From Bordetella genomosp. 1 (GTDB taxonomy: Bacteria > Pseudomonadota > Gammaproteobacteria > Burkholderiales > Burkholderiaceae_B), in assembly GCF_002261335.1 (NCBI RefSeq), contig NZ_NEVL01000002.1:248001-312000 (forward strand): a stretch of 64,000 bases of DNA. Reading direction: 5' to 3'. Shown piece after piece: positions 23,266 through 31,668 of this stretch (the first letter of the stretch is position 1; each line of letters opens with the position of its first letter). A model generated the notes under the pieces. That model made no database searches. It was given only the letters and a program-made list of their open reading frames with translations, and was not told the origin of the DNA. The position numbers and the translations under genes are program-made.

Positions 23266-23943
23266 TCAGGGCCCTGGCCGCGCGGCCGGGGCCGGCGCGG
23301 GCAGGGTGAACAGCCCGACGAAGCGCGCCAGCGCGGCGCGCTCGCCCGTGAGCTGCGCCTGGCCGGCGCGCAGCACGGCGTCGAGGTCGGCGCCGGCGTA
23401 GGTGAGGGCGGCCAGCACCTCGGTGCTGGCGCGTACCGTGGCCTGCGCGTCGGCGCGCGTGCCGCGCGCGATCGCGAAACGGCCGTCGCGCACCTCCACC
23501 GCATAGCGGCCCTGGGCCATCTCGATCTGCAACCGCAGCGGCGGACCGCTCAGCGCATTCGGATCCGCCATGGCGCGCCACGACAGCGCCAGCGCGTCGT
23601 CGCTCAGCGGCAGGGCCTGCGGCAACTGCGGCGAGCGTGCGCCCCAGGCACCCAGGCCGAGCACGATGGGCTCGAGCTGCTGGCCCCATTCGGTGAGCTC
23701 GTACACCCAGGCGCCCGCGGGCGGCGGCAGCTTGCGCCGCCGCAGCACCGCGCCCGCCTCCAGTTCGGTGAGGCGCTGGGTGAGGACGTTGGGACTGATG
23801 GCGGGCAGGCCAATGCGCAGGTCGGTGAAACGCTTGGGCCCGAGCAGCAGCTCGCGTACGATCAGCAGGGCCCAGCGTTCGCCGATCAATTCCAGCGCGT
23901 GCGCGCTGGCGCATCCGTCGTCGTAACTGCGTTTGCCTGCCAT
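23266..23943 (-). CDS. HxlR-family regulator with C-terminal SCP2-like domain
   Basis: In the 225-residue protein, residues 1-110 are an HxlR winged helix. It has the conserved Cys near the N-terminus (YDDGCASAHALELIGERW), VRELLLGPKRFTDLR, and a wing around LRRRKLPPPAGAWVYELTEWG. HxlR proteins are usually 100-150 residues. Here about 100 more resemble an SCP2 sterol-carrier-like module (LRLQIEMAQGRYAVEVRDGRF), which may bind a hydrophobic ligand. ATG at 23943 (MAGKRSYDDGC) is preferred over the open frame reaching 24069, because that extension would overlap the divergent LysR gene. The regulated target may be the LysR gene or the fused transporter operon it faces. Confidence 0.85.
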   Translation of the reverse strand: MAGKRSYDDGCASAHALELIGERWALLIVRELLLGPKRFTDLRIGLPAISPNVLTQRLTELEAGAVLRRRKLPPPAGAWVYELTEWGQQLEPIVLGLGAWGARSPQLPQALPLSDDALALSWRAMADPNALSGPPLRLQIEMAQGRYAVEVRDGRFAIARGTRADAQATVRASTEVLAALTYAGADLDAVLRAGQAQLTGERAALARFVGLFTLPAPAPAARPGP

Positions 23944-24058
23944 CGTGTTGCCGTCGCGCCGCCAGGGGCCGCCGTGAGAAAGGAGCTTCGATATTAGGAG
24001 CGCCGCTGCGGCCCGGCAAGCCCGGCGCGCCGCGCCGGCCAGCCCATACAATGCTCCC

Positions 24059-24955
24059 ATGACGCTCAAACAGCTCGAAGCCTTCTACTGGGCCGCCACC
24101 TGCGCGAGTTTCGCGGTCGCGGCCGATCGTCTGCACCTGTCGGTATCGTCGCTGTCCAAGCGCATCGTCGAGCTCGAAGAGGCGCTCGGCCATGCGCTGT
24201 TCGACCGCACCGGCCACCGCGCCGTGCTCACCGCGGCCGGCGAACGCCTGGTGCCGCAGGCGCGCGACCTGCTCGCCGCGGCCGACGCCATCCGCACCAC
24301 GATGGATGCGCGTCACGACCTGGCCGGCCGCTGCCGCTTCGGCGTGGGCGAGCTGAGCGCGCTCACCTGGCTGCCGGGGCTGATCGGCCGCGTGCGCCAG
24401 GCGCATCCGGCGCTGGCGCTCGAACCCTACGTGGACATCGGCCAGGTGCTGGAGCGCCGGGTGGCCGACGGCGAGCTCGACTTCGCCGTGGTGGCGGGGC
24501 GCTCGTCGCGCAGCGGCATCGTGTCGGTACCGGCCGGGCAGGCCCACTTCGTCTGGGTCGGCGCGCCGCGCGTGGTCGGCGCCGCCACCACGCTCACGCC
24601 CGAGCTGCTGCAGCGCTGCCCGCTCGTCACGCTGCCCGAGGGCGCGGGCACGCATCGCGTGCTCGAACCCTGGCTCGATCACCTGGGGCAGAACGAGCAG
24701 CGGCTGTCGTGCAACAACTGGGGCGCTATCGTCGGCATGCTGATCGAAGGCACCGGCATCGGCGTGCTGCCGCGCCAGTGGGCCGTGCAGCTGCAGGCGC
24801 AGGGCAGCCTGCGCATCCTGGCCAGCGATCCCGAACCCGCCGCGCTTTCCTACAGCGTGCAGTATCGGCGCGACGACACCCGCACCCTGGTGCAGAAGAT
24901 GCGCGAACAGGTGCTCGCGAGCCTGGATTTCAACGCGGCCTGTCGCATTCCGTAG
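24059..24955 (+). CDS. LysR-family transcriptional regulator
   Basis: The 298-residue protein has the LysR helix-turn-helix at residues 3-62 (LKQLEAFYWAATCASFAVAADRLHLSVSSLSKRIVELEEALG, FDRTGHRAVLTAAG). A type 2 periplasmic-binding effector domain follows from about residue 90. It is divergent from the HxlR gene with a 115-base spacer, and is separated from the lipid kinase gene downstream by only 52 bases. Its target genes are not evident; the divergent HxlR gene or a remote locus are equally possible. Confidence 0.92.
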   Translation: MTLKQLEAFYWAATCASFAVAADRLHLSVSSLSKRIVELEEALGHALFDRTGHRAVLTAAGERLVPQARDLLAAADAIRTTMDARHDLAGRCRFGVGELSALTWLPGLIGRVRQAHPALALEPYVDIGQVLERRVADGELDFAVVAGRSSRSGIVSVPAGQAHFVWVGAPRVVGAATTLTPELLQRCPLVTLPEGAGTHRVLEPWLDHLGQNEQRLSCNNWGAIVGMLIEGTGIGVLPRQWAVQLQAQGSLRILASDPEPAALSYSVQYRRDDTRTLVQKMREQVLASLDFNAACRIP

Positions 24956-25007
24956 CGCCCGGCGCGTGCGGGTTGCGGCCGTGTCGGGGCCGGGCTATCT
25001 TTGGTTC

Positions 25008-25988
25008 ATGACTTCAGCCCCGCCGACCGGCTCAGCGCCGGCCCGCTCCCTGAGCGGCACCGAACCTTTCTTCATCGTCCTCAACACCGGCTCCGGCCGC
25101 GAGGATGCGCACACCACGCGCGACACCATCGCCCGCATCCTCGACGAGGGAGGGCGGCGCCACCAGATCATTGCCGTCGAACGCGGCGCCGACCTGCCGC
25201 GCGCCGCGCGCGAGGCGCTCGAGCTCGCCCGCGCGCAGGATGGCGTGGTGGTGGCCGCCGGTGGCGACGGCACGCTCAACGCGGTGGCCAGCGTGGTGCT
25301 GGGCTCCGGCGTGCCGTTCGGCATCCTGCCGCAGGGCACCTTCAACTTCTTCGGCCGCGCCTACGGCATCTCGCAGGACACCGAGGTCTCGACGCGCGCG
25401 CTGCTGCAGGCGCAGATCGAGCCGGTCCAGGTGGGCATGCTCAATGGCCGGCTGTTCCTGGTCAATGCGAGCCTGGGCCTGTATCCGCAGTTGCTCGAAG
25501 ACCGCGAGGCCTACAAGCAGCGCTATGGCCGCAGCCGCCTGGTGGCGCTGTGGTCCGGCCTGGTCACACTGTTCCGTCCGCACCGGCAACTGCGCATCAC
25601 GCTGACCCAGAACGGCGTCGAGCGGCAACTGCGCACGCCCACGGTGGTGGTCGGCAACAACACGCTGCAGCTGCAGCGCATCGGCATTCCCGAGGCCGAG
25701 GCCACGCAGCAGGGCCAGCTGGTGGCCATGACGGTGCGGCCGGTCGGCACCCTGGCGCTCTACGGCCTGCTCGTGAGCGGCCTGTTCAGCCGGCTGGGCG
25801 AGGCCGACCAGGTCATCAGCTTTGCCTTCGACAAGCTCGGCATCGGCCTGGGCCGCCGGGTGCGCCGCGTGAAGGTCGCGATGGACGGCGAGATCAGCTG
25901 GATGCAGACGCCGCTCATGTTCGAGGTGGCCGCCGACCGCCTGCCGTTGCTGGTGCCGCCGCCCGAGCTGCGGCTGGAGCCGGCATGA
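25008..25988 (+). CDS. Diacylglycerol kinase-family lipid kinase
   Basis: The 326-residue member of the DAGK catalytic family (DgkB/YegS type) has the nucleotide motif VVAAGGDGTLNAVASVV and the following PQGTFNFFGRAYG. In most relatives the second motif is GTxNDFAR; the Asp is Phe here, so activity or substrate may differ. The C-terminal beta domain contains VAMDGEI, the usual DGE-type motif. It should phosphorylate a lipid such as diacylglycerol at the inner membrane. ATG at 25008 is the nearest to the conserved start. It overlaps the phosphoesterase gene by 4 bases. Confidence 0.88.
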   Translation: MTSAPPTGSAPARSLSGTEPFFIVLNTGSGREDAHTTRDTIARILDEGGRRHQIIAVERGADLPRAAREALELARAQDGVVVAAGGDGTLNAVASVVLGSGVPFGILPQGTFNFFGRAYGISQDTEVSTRALLQAQIEPVQVGMLNGRLFLVNASLGLYPQLLEDREAYKQRYGRSRLVALWSGLVTLFRPHRQLRITLTQNGVERQLRTPTVVVGNNTLQLQRIGIPEAEATQQGQLVAMTVRPVGTLALYGLLVSGLFSRLGEADQVISFAFDKLGIGLGRRVRRVKVAMDGEISWMQTPLMFEVAADRLPLLVPPPELRLEPA

Positions 25989-26800
25989 CGCGTCTGCTGC
26001 ATCTCTCGGACACGCATTTCGGCACCACCGTCGAGCCCGTGCTGCACGCGGTGCGCGAGCTGGTCGCGCAGGCGCAACCCGACCTGGTGCTGGTCGGTGG
26101 CGACATCACCCAGCGCGCGCGGCGTGGCCAGTTCGCGCTGGCACGCGACTTCATCCGCAGCCTGGGCCGGCCGGTGCTGGCCGTGCCCGGCAACCACGAT
26201 ATTCCGCTCTTCAACGTCTTTGCGCGCGCGCTCAACCCCTACGGCAACTATCGCCGCGCGCTGGGCGCCACCCTCGAGCCGGTGTTCGACGGCGACCAGC
26301 TCCTGGCCATCGGCGTGAACAGCACGCGGCCGCGCCGGCGCAAGGACGGCGAAGTGTCGCCGGCCCAGGTCCAGCGCGTGGCCCAGCGCCTGCGCGCCGC
26401 GCGGCCCGGGCAGCTGCGGGTGGTGCTGATGCACCACCCGGTGCGCGCGGTCGAGGAGAGCGACACCGCCAACCTGCTGATCGGCCGCGAGCTGGCCGTG
26501 CCCGCCTGGGTCGACGCGGGCGTCGACCTGATCCTCGGCGGCCACATCCACCTGCCCTACGTGGTGCCGCTGTTCGGCAGCCAGGGGCCGCAGGGCCGCG
26601 GCGCCTGGGCGGTCCAGGCCGGGACCGCCACCTCGTGGCGGGTCCGCGGCAGCGTGCCCAACTCGCTCAACATCATCGAGCATGCGGTGGGCACCGACGA
26701 GCCGGATGCCTGCACCATCGAGCGCTGGGACTTCGACGCGGCCACCGGCGCGTTCGCCCGCGCCGCCGCCCATCCTCTGATCTTGCACCGTCCTGACTGA
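25985..26800 (+). CDS. Calcineurin-like metallophosphoesterase
   Basis: The 271-residue protein has all five metallophosphatase blocks in order: LSDTHFG, VGGDITQR, VPGNHD, LMHHPVR and LGGHIHLP. These bind two metal ions. There is no signal peptide, so the active site should be cytoplasmic. The start overlaps the lipid kinase stop (ATGA), and the PAP2 gene follows 31 bases downstream, so all three are probably one transcript. Neighbours suggest a phosphorylated lipid or sugar-lipid substrate (LpxH-like chemistry), but the sequence alone only supports a generic phosphodiesterase/phosphomonoesterase. Confidence 0.9.
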   Translation: MTRLLHLSDTHFGTTVEPVLHAVRELVAQAQPDLVLVGGDITQRARRGQFALARDFIRSLGRPVLAVPGNHDIPLFNVFARALNPYGNYRRALGATLEPVFDGDQLLAIGVNSTRPRRRKDGEVSPAQVQRVAQRLRAARPGQLRVVLMHHPVRAVEESDTANLLIGRELAVPAWVDAGVDLILGGHIHLPYVVPLFGSQGPQGRGAWAVQAGTATSWRVRGSVPNSLNIIEHAVGTDEPDACTIERWDFDAATGAFARAAAHPLILHRPD

Positions 26801-26831
26801 ACCCGGGACACCCTTCCGGGGTCGATATTGC

Positions 26832-27587
26832 ATGAATGAATACGCTGTCTGGGTCGCGACCCATCCGTGGTGGTTTCTTCTGGGCGTGCCCGCGCTGGCC
26901 GGACTCGCGTCGGCGGCCGCCTGGCAATTGCTGATCGGGCTGCCGCCTGGGCGCCGCCGCACCGGGGTGTTTCTCGCCATGGCGGGCGTGTCGGGGCTGA
27001 TCTTTCTCGGGCTGGCGCTGGCGGTGCGGCAGGAGGGCGGGCTGGTCGCCTTCGACCTGGCGCTGGCCCAGGCGCTGAGCCTGGCGATGCCGACCGCGCT
27101 GCTGTGGCTGATGTCCTGGTTCACCCACTTCGGCGACCGCAACCTGCTCACGGTGCTGGCGATCGGCCTGCTGCTCGGCCTGCTGTGGCGGCGCCAGTTC
27201 GTGCTGGCCGCGGGCAGCGTGGCCGCCACCGCCGGGGGCGGGGCGCTCAACTGGCTGCTCAAGCACGCCTTCGAGCGGGTGCGCCCGGAACACACCCACG
27301 GCTTCACCGAGGCCACCGGCTGGAGCTTTCCGAGCGGCCATGCCTCGGCCGCCATGGCGGTCTACGGCTTCTCCTGCTACCTGCTGCTGCGCCTGCTGGC
27401 GCCGCGCCATCGCGTGATCTGCGTCGCCGTTTCCGCGGCATTGATCGCGGCGATCGGCGTGAGCCGGGTGCTGCTGCAGGTGCATTTCCTGAGCGACGTG
27501 GTCGCGGGCTTCGCGGTCAGCGCCTTGTGGCTGGCGCTGTGCGTGGCCCTGACCGAGGGCGCGCTCAAGGCCCGCGCGGCGCGATGA
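26832..27587 (+). CDS. PAP2-family membrane phosphatase
   Basis: The 251-residue protein has about six hydrophobic helices and the three PAP2 motifs: KHAFERVRPEH (KxxxxxxRP), FPSGHASA (PSGH) and SRVLLQVHFLSDV (SRxxxxxHxxxD). These form the active site facing the periplasm. It is expected to dephosphorylate undecaprenyl pyrophosphate, phosphatidic acid or a related lipid. The last 23 bases overlap the convergent minus-strand gene. It completes the lipid-phosphate trio starting at 25008. Confidence 0.92.
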   Translation: MNEYAVWVATHPWWFLLGVPALAGLASAAAWQLLIGLPPGRRRTGVFLAMAGVSGLIFLGLALAVRQEGGLVAFDLALAQALSLAMPTALLWLMSWFTHFGDRNLLTVLAIGLLLGLLWRRQFVLAAGSVAATAGGGALNWLLKHAFERVRPEHTHGFTEATGWSFPSGHASAAMAVYGFSCYLLLRLLAPRHRVICVAVSAALIAAIGVSRVLLQVHFLSDVVAGFAVSALWLALCVALTEGALKARAAR

Positions 27588-28005
27588 GCGCGAGCAGCGC
27601 CGCCGGCTCGGCCGCGTCCGCGTAGCCGGCGCCCGCGCTGCGCACCGCGTCGCCCAGGCGCTGCGTCCAGCGCGGGTCGCGCGCGCACAGGTCGACGATG
27701 AGTTTGCCGGCCACGTCGGCGTTGACCTGGCCGTCGCTGTAGCGCGCCAGGGTGCGGTCCACGGCGTGCCCGTCGGGCAGGGCCAGCACGATCACATCCG
27801 ACTCGCGCAGGGCCTCTTCCACATTGGCCGCCAGCGTGGCGAGGCCGCGGAAGGTCTCGCAGCGCGCCCCGTCCGGGTCATAGACCGTCAGCGCGAGCTC
27901 GGGGCAGTTCGCCGCAACGTCGCGCGCCGCCGCGCAACCCGCCTCGCTGAGGCCGATCACGCTGACGCCGTGCCAGGCGGGCTGGGGGCGGGCGGCGGCG
28001 CTCAT
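27565..28005 (-). CDS. Stand-alone NAD-binding domain, 6-phosphogluconate/hydroxyisobutyrate dehydrogenase-like
   Basis: The 146-residue protein looks like only the N-terminal Rossmann half of a beta-hydroxyacid dehydrogenase. It has a first strand and glycine loop (VSVIGLSEAGCAAARDV), an acidic end of strand two (LTVYDPDG), and DVIVLALPDGHAVDRTL, matching the DVVFTMLPxxxxV segment. The helical C-terminal domain with the catalytic Lys is missing, and the loop is GLSEAG rather than GLGxMG. It is thus either a reduced protein or a binding protein, not an obvious dehydrogenase. Its ATG overlaps the thioesterase stop by 4 bases, and its tail overlaps PAP2 by 23 bases. Confidence 0.75.
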   Translation of the reverse strand: MSAAARPQPAWHGVSVIGLSEAGCAAARDVAANCPELALTVYDPDGARCETFRGLATLAANVEEALRESDVIVLALPDGHAVDRTLARYSDGQVNADVAGKLIVDLCARDPRWTQRLGDAVRSAGAGYADAAEPAALLALIAPRGP

Positions 28006-28439
28006 GGCGCCGGCACCGACCAGGTGCTGACCACGTGCGCAAGCGGCGTGTCGTCGTGCTCGGCATGCAGCACGACCTCGCCCGCGCTCAGCCGGCCCAC
28101 CTTCAGCAGCCGCGCATCCGCCACGATGGCGCCGGCGGGGCTGCCGCGCAGGAAGTTGATGGTGAGGCTCGCCGTCACGGCCCGCGCATTGCCGGTGGCG
28201 CCCACCACGGCGGCGTAGAGCGCGAGGTCGGCCAGGCCCATCAGCATCGGGCCGGCCACGATGCCGCCGAGCCGCTGGTGCGTGTCGCGCGCCGGCAGCA
28301 CGGCGCGCGCCGTGCCATGGCCGATCTGCGTGACCTCGATGCCCAGGACGAGCGAGAAGGGATGTTGTTCGCGCAACAATTCCGCGAACTGCGCCGGCGT
28401 GATGCGCGCGGCGGGCGATGCCGTCAGAGGGTGATCCAC
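28002..28439 (-). CDS. PaaI/YbgC-type hotdog-fold thioesterase
   Basis: The 145-residue hotdog protein has PFSLVLGIEVTQIGHGTARAVL, then HQRLGGIVAGPMLMGLADLALYAAV (the long central helix with its acidic residue), and TASLTINFLRGSPAGAIVADARLLKVGRLSAGEV, all typical of PaaI-like acyl-CoA thioesterases. It is cytoplasmic and would hydrolyse a medium or aromatic acyl-CoA. It lies 1 base after the TetR gene stop on the same strand, so regulator, thioesterase and Rossmann protein form one operon. Confidence 0.88.
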   Translation of the reverse strand: MDHPLTASPAARITPAQFAELLREQHPFSLVLGIEVTQIGHGTARAVLPARDTHQRLGGIVAGPMLMGLADLALYAAVVGATGNARAVTASLTINFLRGSPAGAIVADARLLKVGRLSAGEVVLHAEHDDTPLAHVVSTWSVPAP

Positions 28440-28440
28440 G

Positions 28441-29076
28441 TCAGCTTTGCTCCAGGCGGGTGCAATAGTGATCCAGCAGGGTCTCGGCGTGCTGGTCCAG
28501 GGATTTGAGGCGGCGCGTGTGATAGAGCAGCAACAGGCCCATCAGGTAGGTGAACACCGTCATCTGTTCGAGCGCGATGCGCTCGGGCGGCCAGGCGCGG
28601 GTGCGCGCCAGCGCCTGGCCGATCAGGTCCACGCACTGGGCCAGCCTGGCATTGAGGCGGTCGTCCAGGTCGCGGCCCAGGCCATGCGGCGCCAGGCCGC
28701 GATATAGATAGAGGCCGAGCGAGAACTCGGTGGGACGCTCGGCGTAGAAATTGAAGAAGGCCTGCACGGCACGGCGCGCGGCCCGGGCCGCGCTGCCGCT
28801 CTGCAGCTCGGTCGACAGATGCGCATGCAGGCGGTCGAGCGATTCCTCCAGCAGTACCCCATAGATCGCCTCCTTGCCGTCGAACAAGGGGTAGATCGCG
28901 CCGGTGGTGCAGCCCGCCTCCTTGGCGATGGCGCGGATGGTGGTCGCCTCCAGCCCGTCGCGCTCGAACACGCGCTCCGCGGCGTCCAGGATGATGCGCC
29001 GGCGCACCGCGCTCATCCGGTCGGCGCGCCGGGCGGCGGGTTCGGGCGGGGAGACGCTGTCGGGAGAGGTGGTCAT
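28441..29076 (-). CDS. TetR-family transcriptional regulator
   Basis: The 211-residue protein has the TetR helix-turn-helix at about residues 26-70 (RIILDAAERVFERDGLEATTIRAIAKEAGCTTGAIYPLF) and a helical ligand-binding domain after it. It leads an operon with the thioesterase. A perfect 5+5-bp inverted repeat at 29114-29126, about 40 bases upstream of the ATG, is a plausible auto-operator. An acyl-CoA or fatty-acid ligand would fit the thioesterase but is inference. Confidence 0.9.
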   Translation of the reverse strand: MTTSPDSVSPPEPAARRADRMSAVRRRIILDAAERVFERDGLEATTIRAIAKEAGCTTGAIYPLFDGKEAIYGVLLEESLDRLHAHLSTELQSGSAARAARRAVQAFFNFYAERPTEFSLGLYLYRGLAPHGLGRDLDDRLNARLAQCVDLIGQALARTRAWPPERIALEQMTVFTYLMGLLLLYHTRRLKSLDQHAETLLDHYCTRLEQS

Positions 29077-29407
29077 GGCGTGCCGGGGCAGGAGATAGCG
29101 GTGGTATTTTCAAATAACAGCGTTATCAGCATACGCCGGATCCCGCGCGCCGGGGCGTTGCGCGGCCAAACCCGCAGGGGAGAACGGGCTAGGGTTAGCC
29201 CGTGGGTGCCGGAACTATGGGGGACGGGATGTTGCAAGATCCCAACAATGCGGCCGCAAAGCACGTGTTTTCTGAGCCCGACCATAGCCAGTCTTGGGGA
29301 TTTTTGATGCAATAGCGTCAACTTCCCTTCGCGGAGTTAGGGGGGCGGCAGGCCAGAATTTGCTGTGTTGCTGCTCTTTGTCACTCAAATCAACGGAGAT
29401 TTCTTAA
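29077..29407. other. 331-bp intergenic region between TetR and porin genes
   Basis: No gene is seen. It holds the candidate TetR operator (29114-29126), an 8-bp hairpin ACGGGCTA/TAGCCCGT at 29184-29203, a GGGAT...ATCCC repeat at 29226-29243, and near its right end the ribosome binding site GGAG at 29395-29398. A porin promoter must lie here, but no hexamer pair stands out. The long leader with hairpins would suit post-transcriptional control of the porin mRNA. Confidence 0.5.
29114..29126. promoter_or_regulatory. Candidate TetR operator
   Basis: ATAACAGCGTTAT is an inverted repeat of ATAAC/GTTAT around AGC, located about 40 bp before the TetR start codon in an AT-rich patch (TATTTTCAAATAAC). 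Confidence 0.45.
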
Positions 29408-30517
29408 ATGAAAAAGACTCTGCTCGCTGCCGCCCTGCTCGCCGGTTTCGCCGGTGTTGCTCAGGCGGAAACGTCGGTCACGCTGTACGGCATCATCGAC
29501 ACCGGTATCGGCTACAACAAGGTCAAGGGCGACGGCTTCAGCGAAAGCCGTGTCGGCATGATCAACGGCGTGCAAAACGGTTCGCGCTGGGGTCTGCGTG
29601 GTCGTGAAGATCTGGGTGACGGCCTGCGCGCTGTGTTCCAACTGGAATCGGGTTTCAACTCGGGCAACGGTAACTCGGCTCAAGGCGGCCGCCTGTTCGG
29701 TCGTCAAGCCACGATCGGTCTGGCCAGCGACTCCTGGGGTCAAATCGACTTCGGTCGTCAAACCAACATCGCGTCGAAGTACTTCGGCTCGATCGATCCG
29801 TTCGGCGCCGGCTTCGGCCAAGCCAACATCGGCGTTGGCATGAGCTCGACCAACACCACCCGCTACGACAACATGGTCATGTATCAGACCCCGTCGTTCA
29901 GCGGCTTCCAGTTCGGCGCTGGCTACTCGTTCTCGGCTGACGACACCGCCGGTGCTCAGCGCGTTGGCTTCGCCACCGCCGACAACGTTCGTGCGATCAC
30001 CGCTGGTGCTCGTTACGTCAACGGCCCGCTGAATGTCGCGATCGCCTACGACCAACTGAACGCCTCGAACAACCAATCGCAAGCCGCCGTTGACGCCAAG
30101 CCGCGTTCGTACGGTATCGGCGCTGCGTACGACTTCGAAGTGGTCAAGGTCTCGGCCGCCTACTTCCGCACCACCGACGGCTGGTTCACCACCTCGAACC
30201 CGACCGGCCTGACCGGCGACGCCGCCTTCGGCACCAACGCCTTCGCTGACGGCTTCAAGGCCAACAGCTACCTGGTGGGTCTGTCGGCCCCGATCGGCGG
30301 CGCTTCGAGCCTGTTCGGTTCGTGGCAGCGCGTTGACCCGTCGAACGACGTCCTGACCGGCGGCGATTCGAACATGAACGTGTACAGCCTCGGCTACACC
30401 TACGACCTGTCCAAGCGTACCAACCTGTACGCCTACGGTTCGTACGCCAAGAACTACGCGTTCCTGGACGACGTCAAGAGCACCGCTGTCGGCGTCGGTA
30501 TCCGCCACCGCTTCTAA
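29408..30517 (+). CDS. Major outer-membrane porin (Gram-negative porin, Burkholderiales type)
   Basis: The 369-residue trimeric beta-barrel porin has signal peptide MKKTLLAAALLAGFAGVAQA, cleaved before ETSVTLYG. The SVTLYGIIDTGIGYNK opening and the terminal GIRHRF with a C-terminal Phe (BAM recognition) are hallmarks. It lets small solutes through the outer membrane. Codon use is unlike its neighbours: many CGT, GGT, GCT and GTT codons, the pattern of very highly expressed genes in an otherwise GC3-rich genome. It resembles the main porin of Bordetella-group bacteria. Three tandem hairpins, the last a strong terminator, follow. Confidence 0.94.
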   Translation: MKKTLLAAALLAGFAGVAQAETSVTLYGIIDTGIGYNKVKGDGFSESRVGMINGVQNGSRWGLRGREDLGDGLRAVFQLESGFNSGNGNSAQGGRLFGRQATIGLASDSWGQIDFGRQTNIASKYFGSIDPFGAGFGQANIGVGMSSTNTTRYDNMVMYQTPSFSGFQFGAGYSFSADDTAGAQRVGFATADNVRAITAGARYVNGPLNVAIAYDQLNASNNQSQAAVDAKPRSYGIGAAYDFEVVKVSAAYFRTTDGWFTTSNPTGLTGDAAFGTNAFADGFKANSYLVGLSAPIGGASSLFGSWQRVDPSNDVLTGGDSNMNVYSLGYTYDLSKRTNLYAYGSYAKNYAFLDDVKSTAVGVGIRHRF

Positions 30518-30523
30518 TCACGT

Positions 30524-30614
30524 GCGGGGCGCAAGCCCCGCTGTGTGATGCACAAGCGCACGGACAGACCTTCGCCCTGTCCGTGAAAAAGCCACCCGAA
30601 AGGGTGGCTTTTTT
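30524..30614 (+). terminator. Tandem hairpins and intrinsic terminator after the porin gene
   Basis: GCGGGGC-GCAA-GCCCCGC (30524-30541) and ACGGACAG...CTGTCCGT (30560-30584) precede a classic terminator, GCCACCC-GAAA-GGGTGGC (30591-30608), flanked by A and T runs ending near 30614. The first two probably protect the abundant mRNA from 3' decay. Confidence 0.88.
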
Positions 30615-30670
30615 CATGATTGGAATACTCTATTCAACGCATTGAGTTCAGCCGGGAGTCACCGCGCAAA

Positions 30671-30679
30671 TGCTACAAT
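30671..30679 (+). promoter_or_regulatory. nuoA: Extended -10 promoter of the nuo operon
   Basis: TGCTACAAT (TGn plus TACAAT) lies 32 bases before the nuoA ATG. No good -35 element is found at 17 bp, as is usual for extended -10 promoters. It follows the porin terminator directly. Confidence 0.55.
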
Positions 30680-30710
30680 CTGAAGGTTTGTGCTTTTGAC
30701 GGACGTCTGA

Positions 30711-31070
30711 ATGAACCTGCAACAGTATTTTCCCGTCCTGCTGTTTATCGTGGTGGCCACAGGTATCGGCTTCGCACTGTTAACGGCTGGCTCTCTCCTG
30801 GGGCCGCGGCGTCCCTACGCCGAAAAGCTTTCGCCCTACGAGTGCGGTTTCGAGGCCTTTGAAGATGCACGTATGAAGTTCGACGTGCGCTACTACCTGG
30901 TGGCGATCCTCTTCATTCTGTTCGATCTGGAAATCGCCTTTTTGTTCCCGTGGGCCATCGCGCAGGGCACCGTGGGCATCGTCGGCTTCTGGACGGTCAT
31001 GGTTTTCCTCGCCGTTCTCACGGTCGGCTTCATCTATGAATGGAAAAAGGGCGCGCTCGACTGGGAGTGA
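30711..31070 (+). CDS. nuoA: NADH-quinone oxidoreductase subunit A
   Basis: The 119-residue membrane subunit of complex I has three helices. The conserved loop [20 protein letters not shown], followed by [15 protein letters not shown], is diagnostic and sits near the quinone-binding junction. It is the first gene of the 14-gene nuo operon and is followed by nuoB after 39 bases. Confidence 0.97.
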   Translation: MNLQQYFPVLLFIVVATGIGFALLTAGSLLGPRRPYAEKLSPYECGFEAFEDARMKFDVRYYLVAILFILFDLEIAFLFPWAIAQGTVGIVGFWTVMVFLAVLTVGFIYEWKKGALDWE

Positions 31071-31109
31071 TGCATCGCGCATCCCCTGGGCACGCTAGCA
31101 GAGACGAAT

Positions 31110-31586
31110 ATGGCTATTGACGGCATTCTCAAGCAAGGCTTCATCACCACCAGCGCCGACAAGTTCATCAACTGGGCAAAGACCGGTTCGATGTGGCCCA
31201 TGACCTTTGGTCTGGCCTGTTGCGCGGTCGAGATGATGCATGCGGGCGCGGCCCGCTACGACCTCGACCAATTCGGCATCATCTTCCGCCCCAGCCCGCG
31301 TCAGTCCGACCTGATGATCGTGGCCGGCACGCTGTGCAACAAGATGGCGCCGGCGCTGCGCAAGGTCTACGACCAGATGCCGGAGCCGCGTTGGGTGGTC
31401 TCCATGGGCTCCTGTGCCAATGGCGGCGGTTACTACCACTACTCGTATTCGGTGGTGCGCGGCTGCGACCGTATCGTTCCGGTCGACGTGTATGTGCCCG
31501 GGTGCCCGCCCACCGCCGAGGCGCTGGTCTATGGTCTGCTGCAAATGCAGAACAAGATCCGCCTGACCAATACGATTGCGCGCTGA
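31110..31586 (+). CDS. nuoB: NADH-quinone oxidoreductase subunit B
   Basis: The 158-residue peripheral-arm subunit carries the terminal 4Fe-4S cluster N2. The tandem cysteines in [13 protein letters not shown], Cys in [14 protein letters not shown] and Cys in [11 protein letters not shown] are the four ligands. N2 passes electrons to ubiquinone. The length is normal for beta-proteobacteria. Confidence 0.97.
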   Translation: MAIDGILKQGFITTSADKFINWAKTGSMWPMTFGLACCAVEMMHAGAARYDLDQFGIIFRPSPRQSDLMIVAGTLCNKMAPALRKVYDQMPEPRWVVSMGSCANGGGYYHYSYSVVRGCDRIVPVDVYVPGCPPTAEALVYGLLQMQNKIRLTNTIAR

Positions 31587-31668
31587 GTCGCCTGCAGGCA
31601 GCGCGGGCGCCTGACGGCGGCTCGTGCGCGGCGAAGCAGTGTCCCGGTTTACCTATGCGTACAAGATG

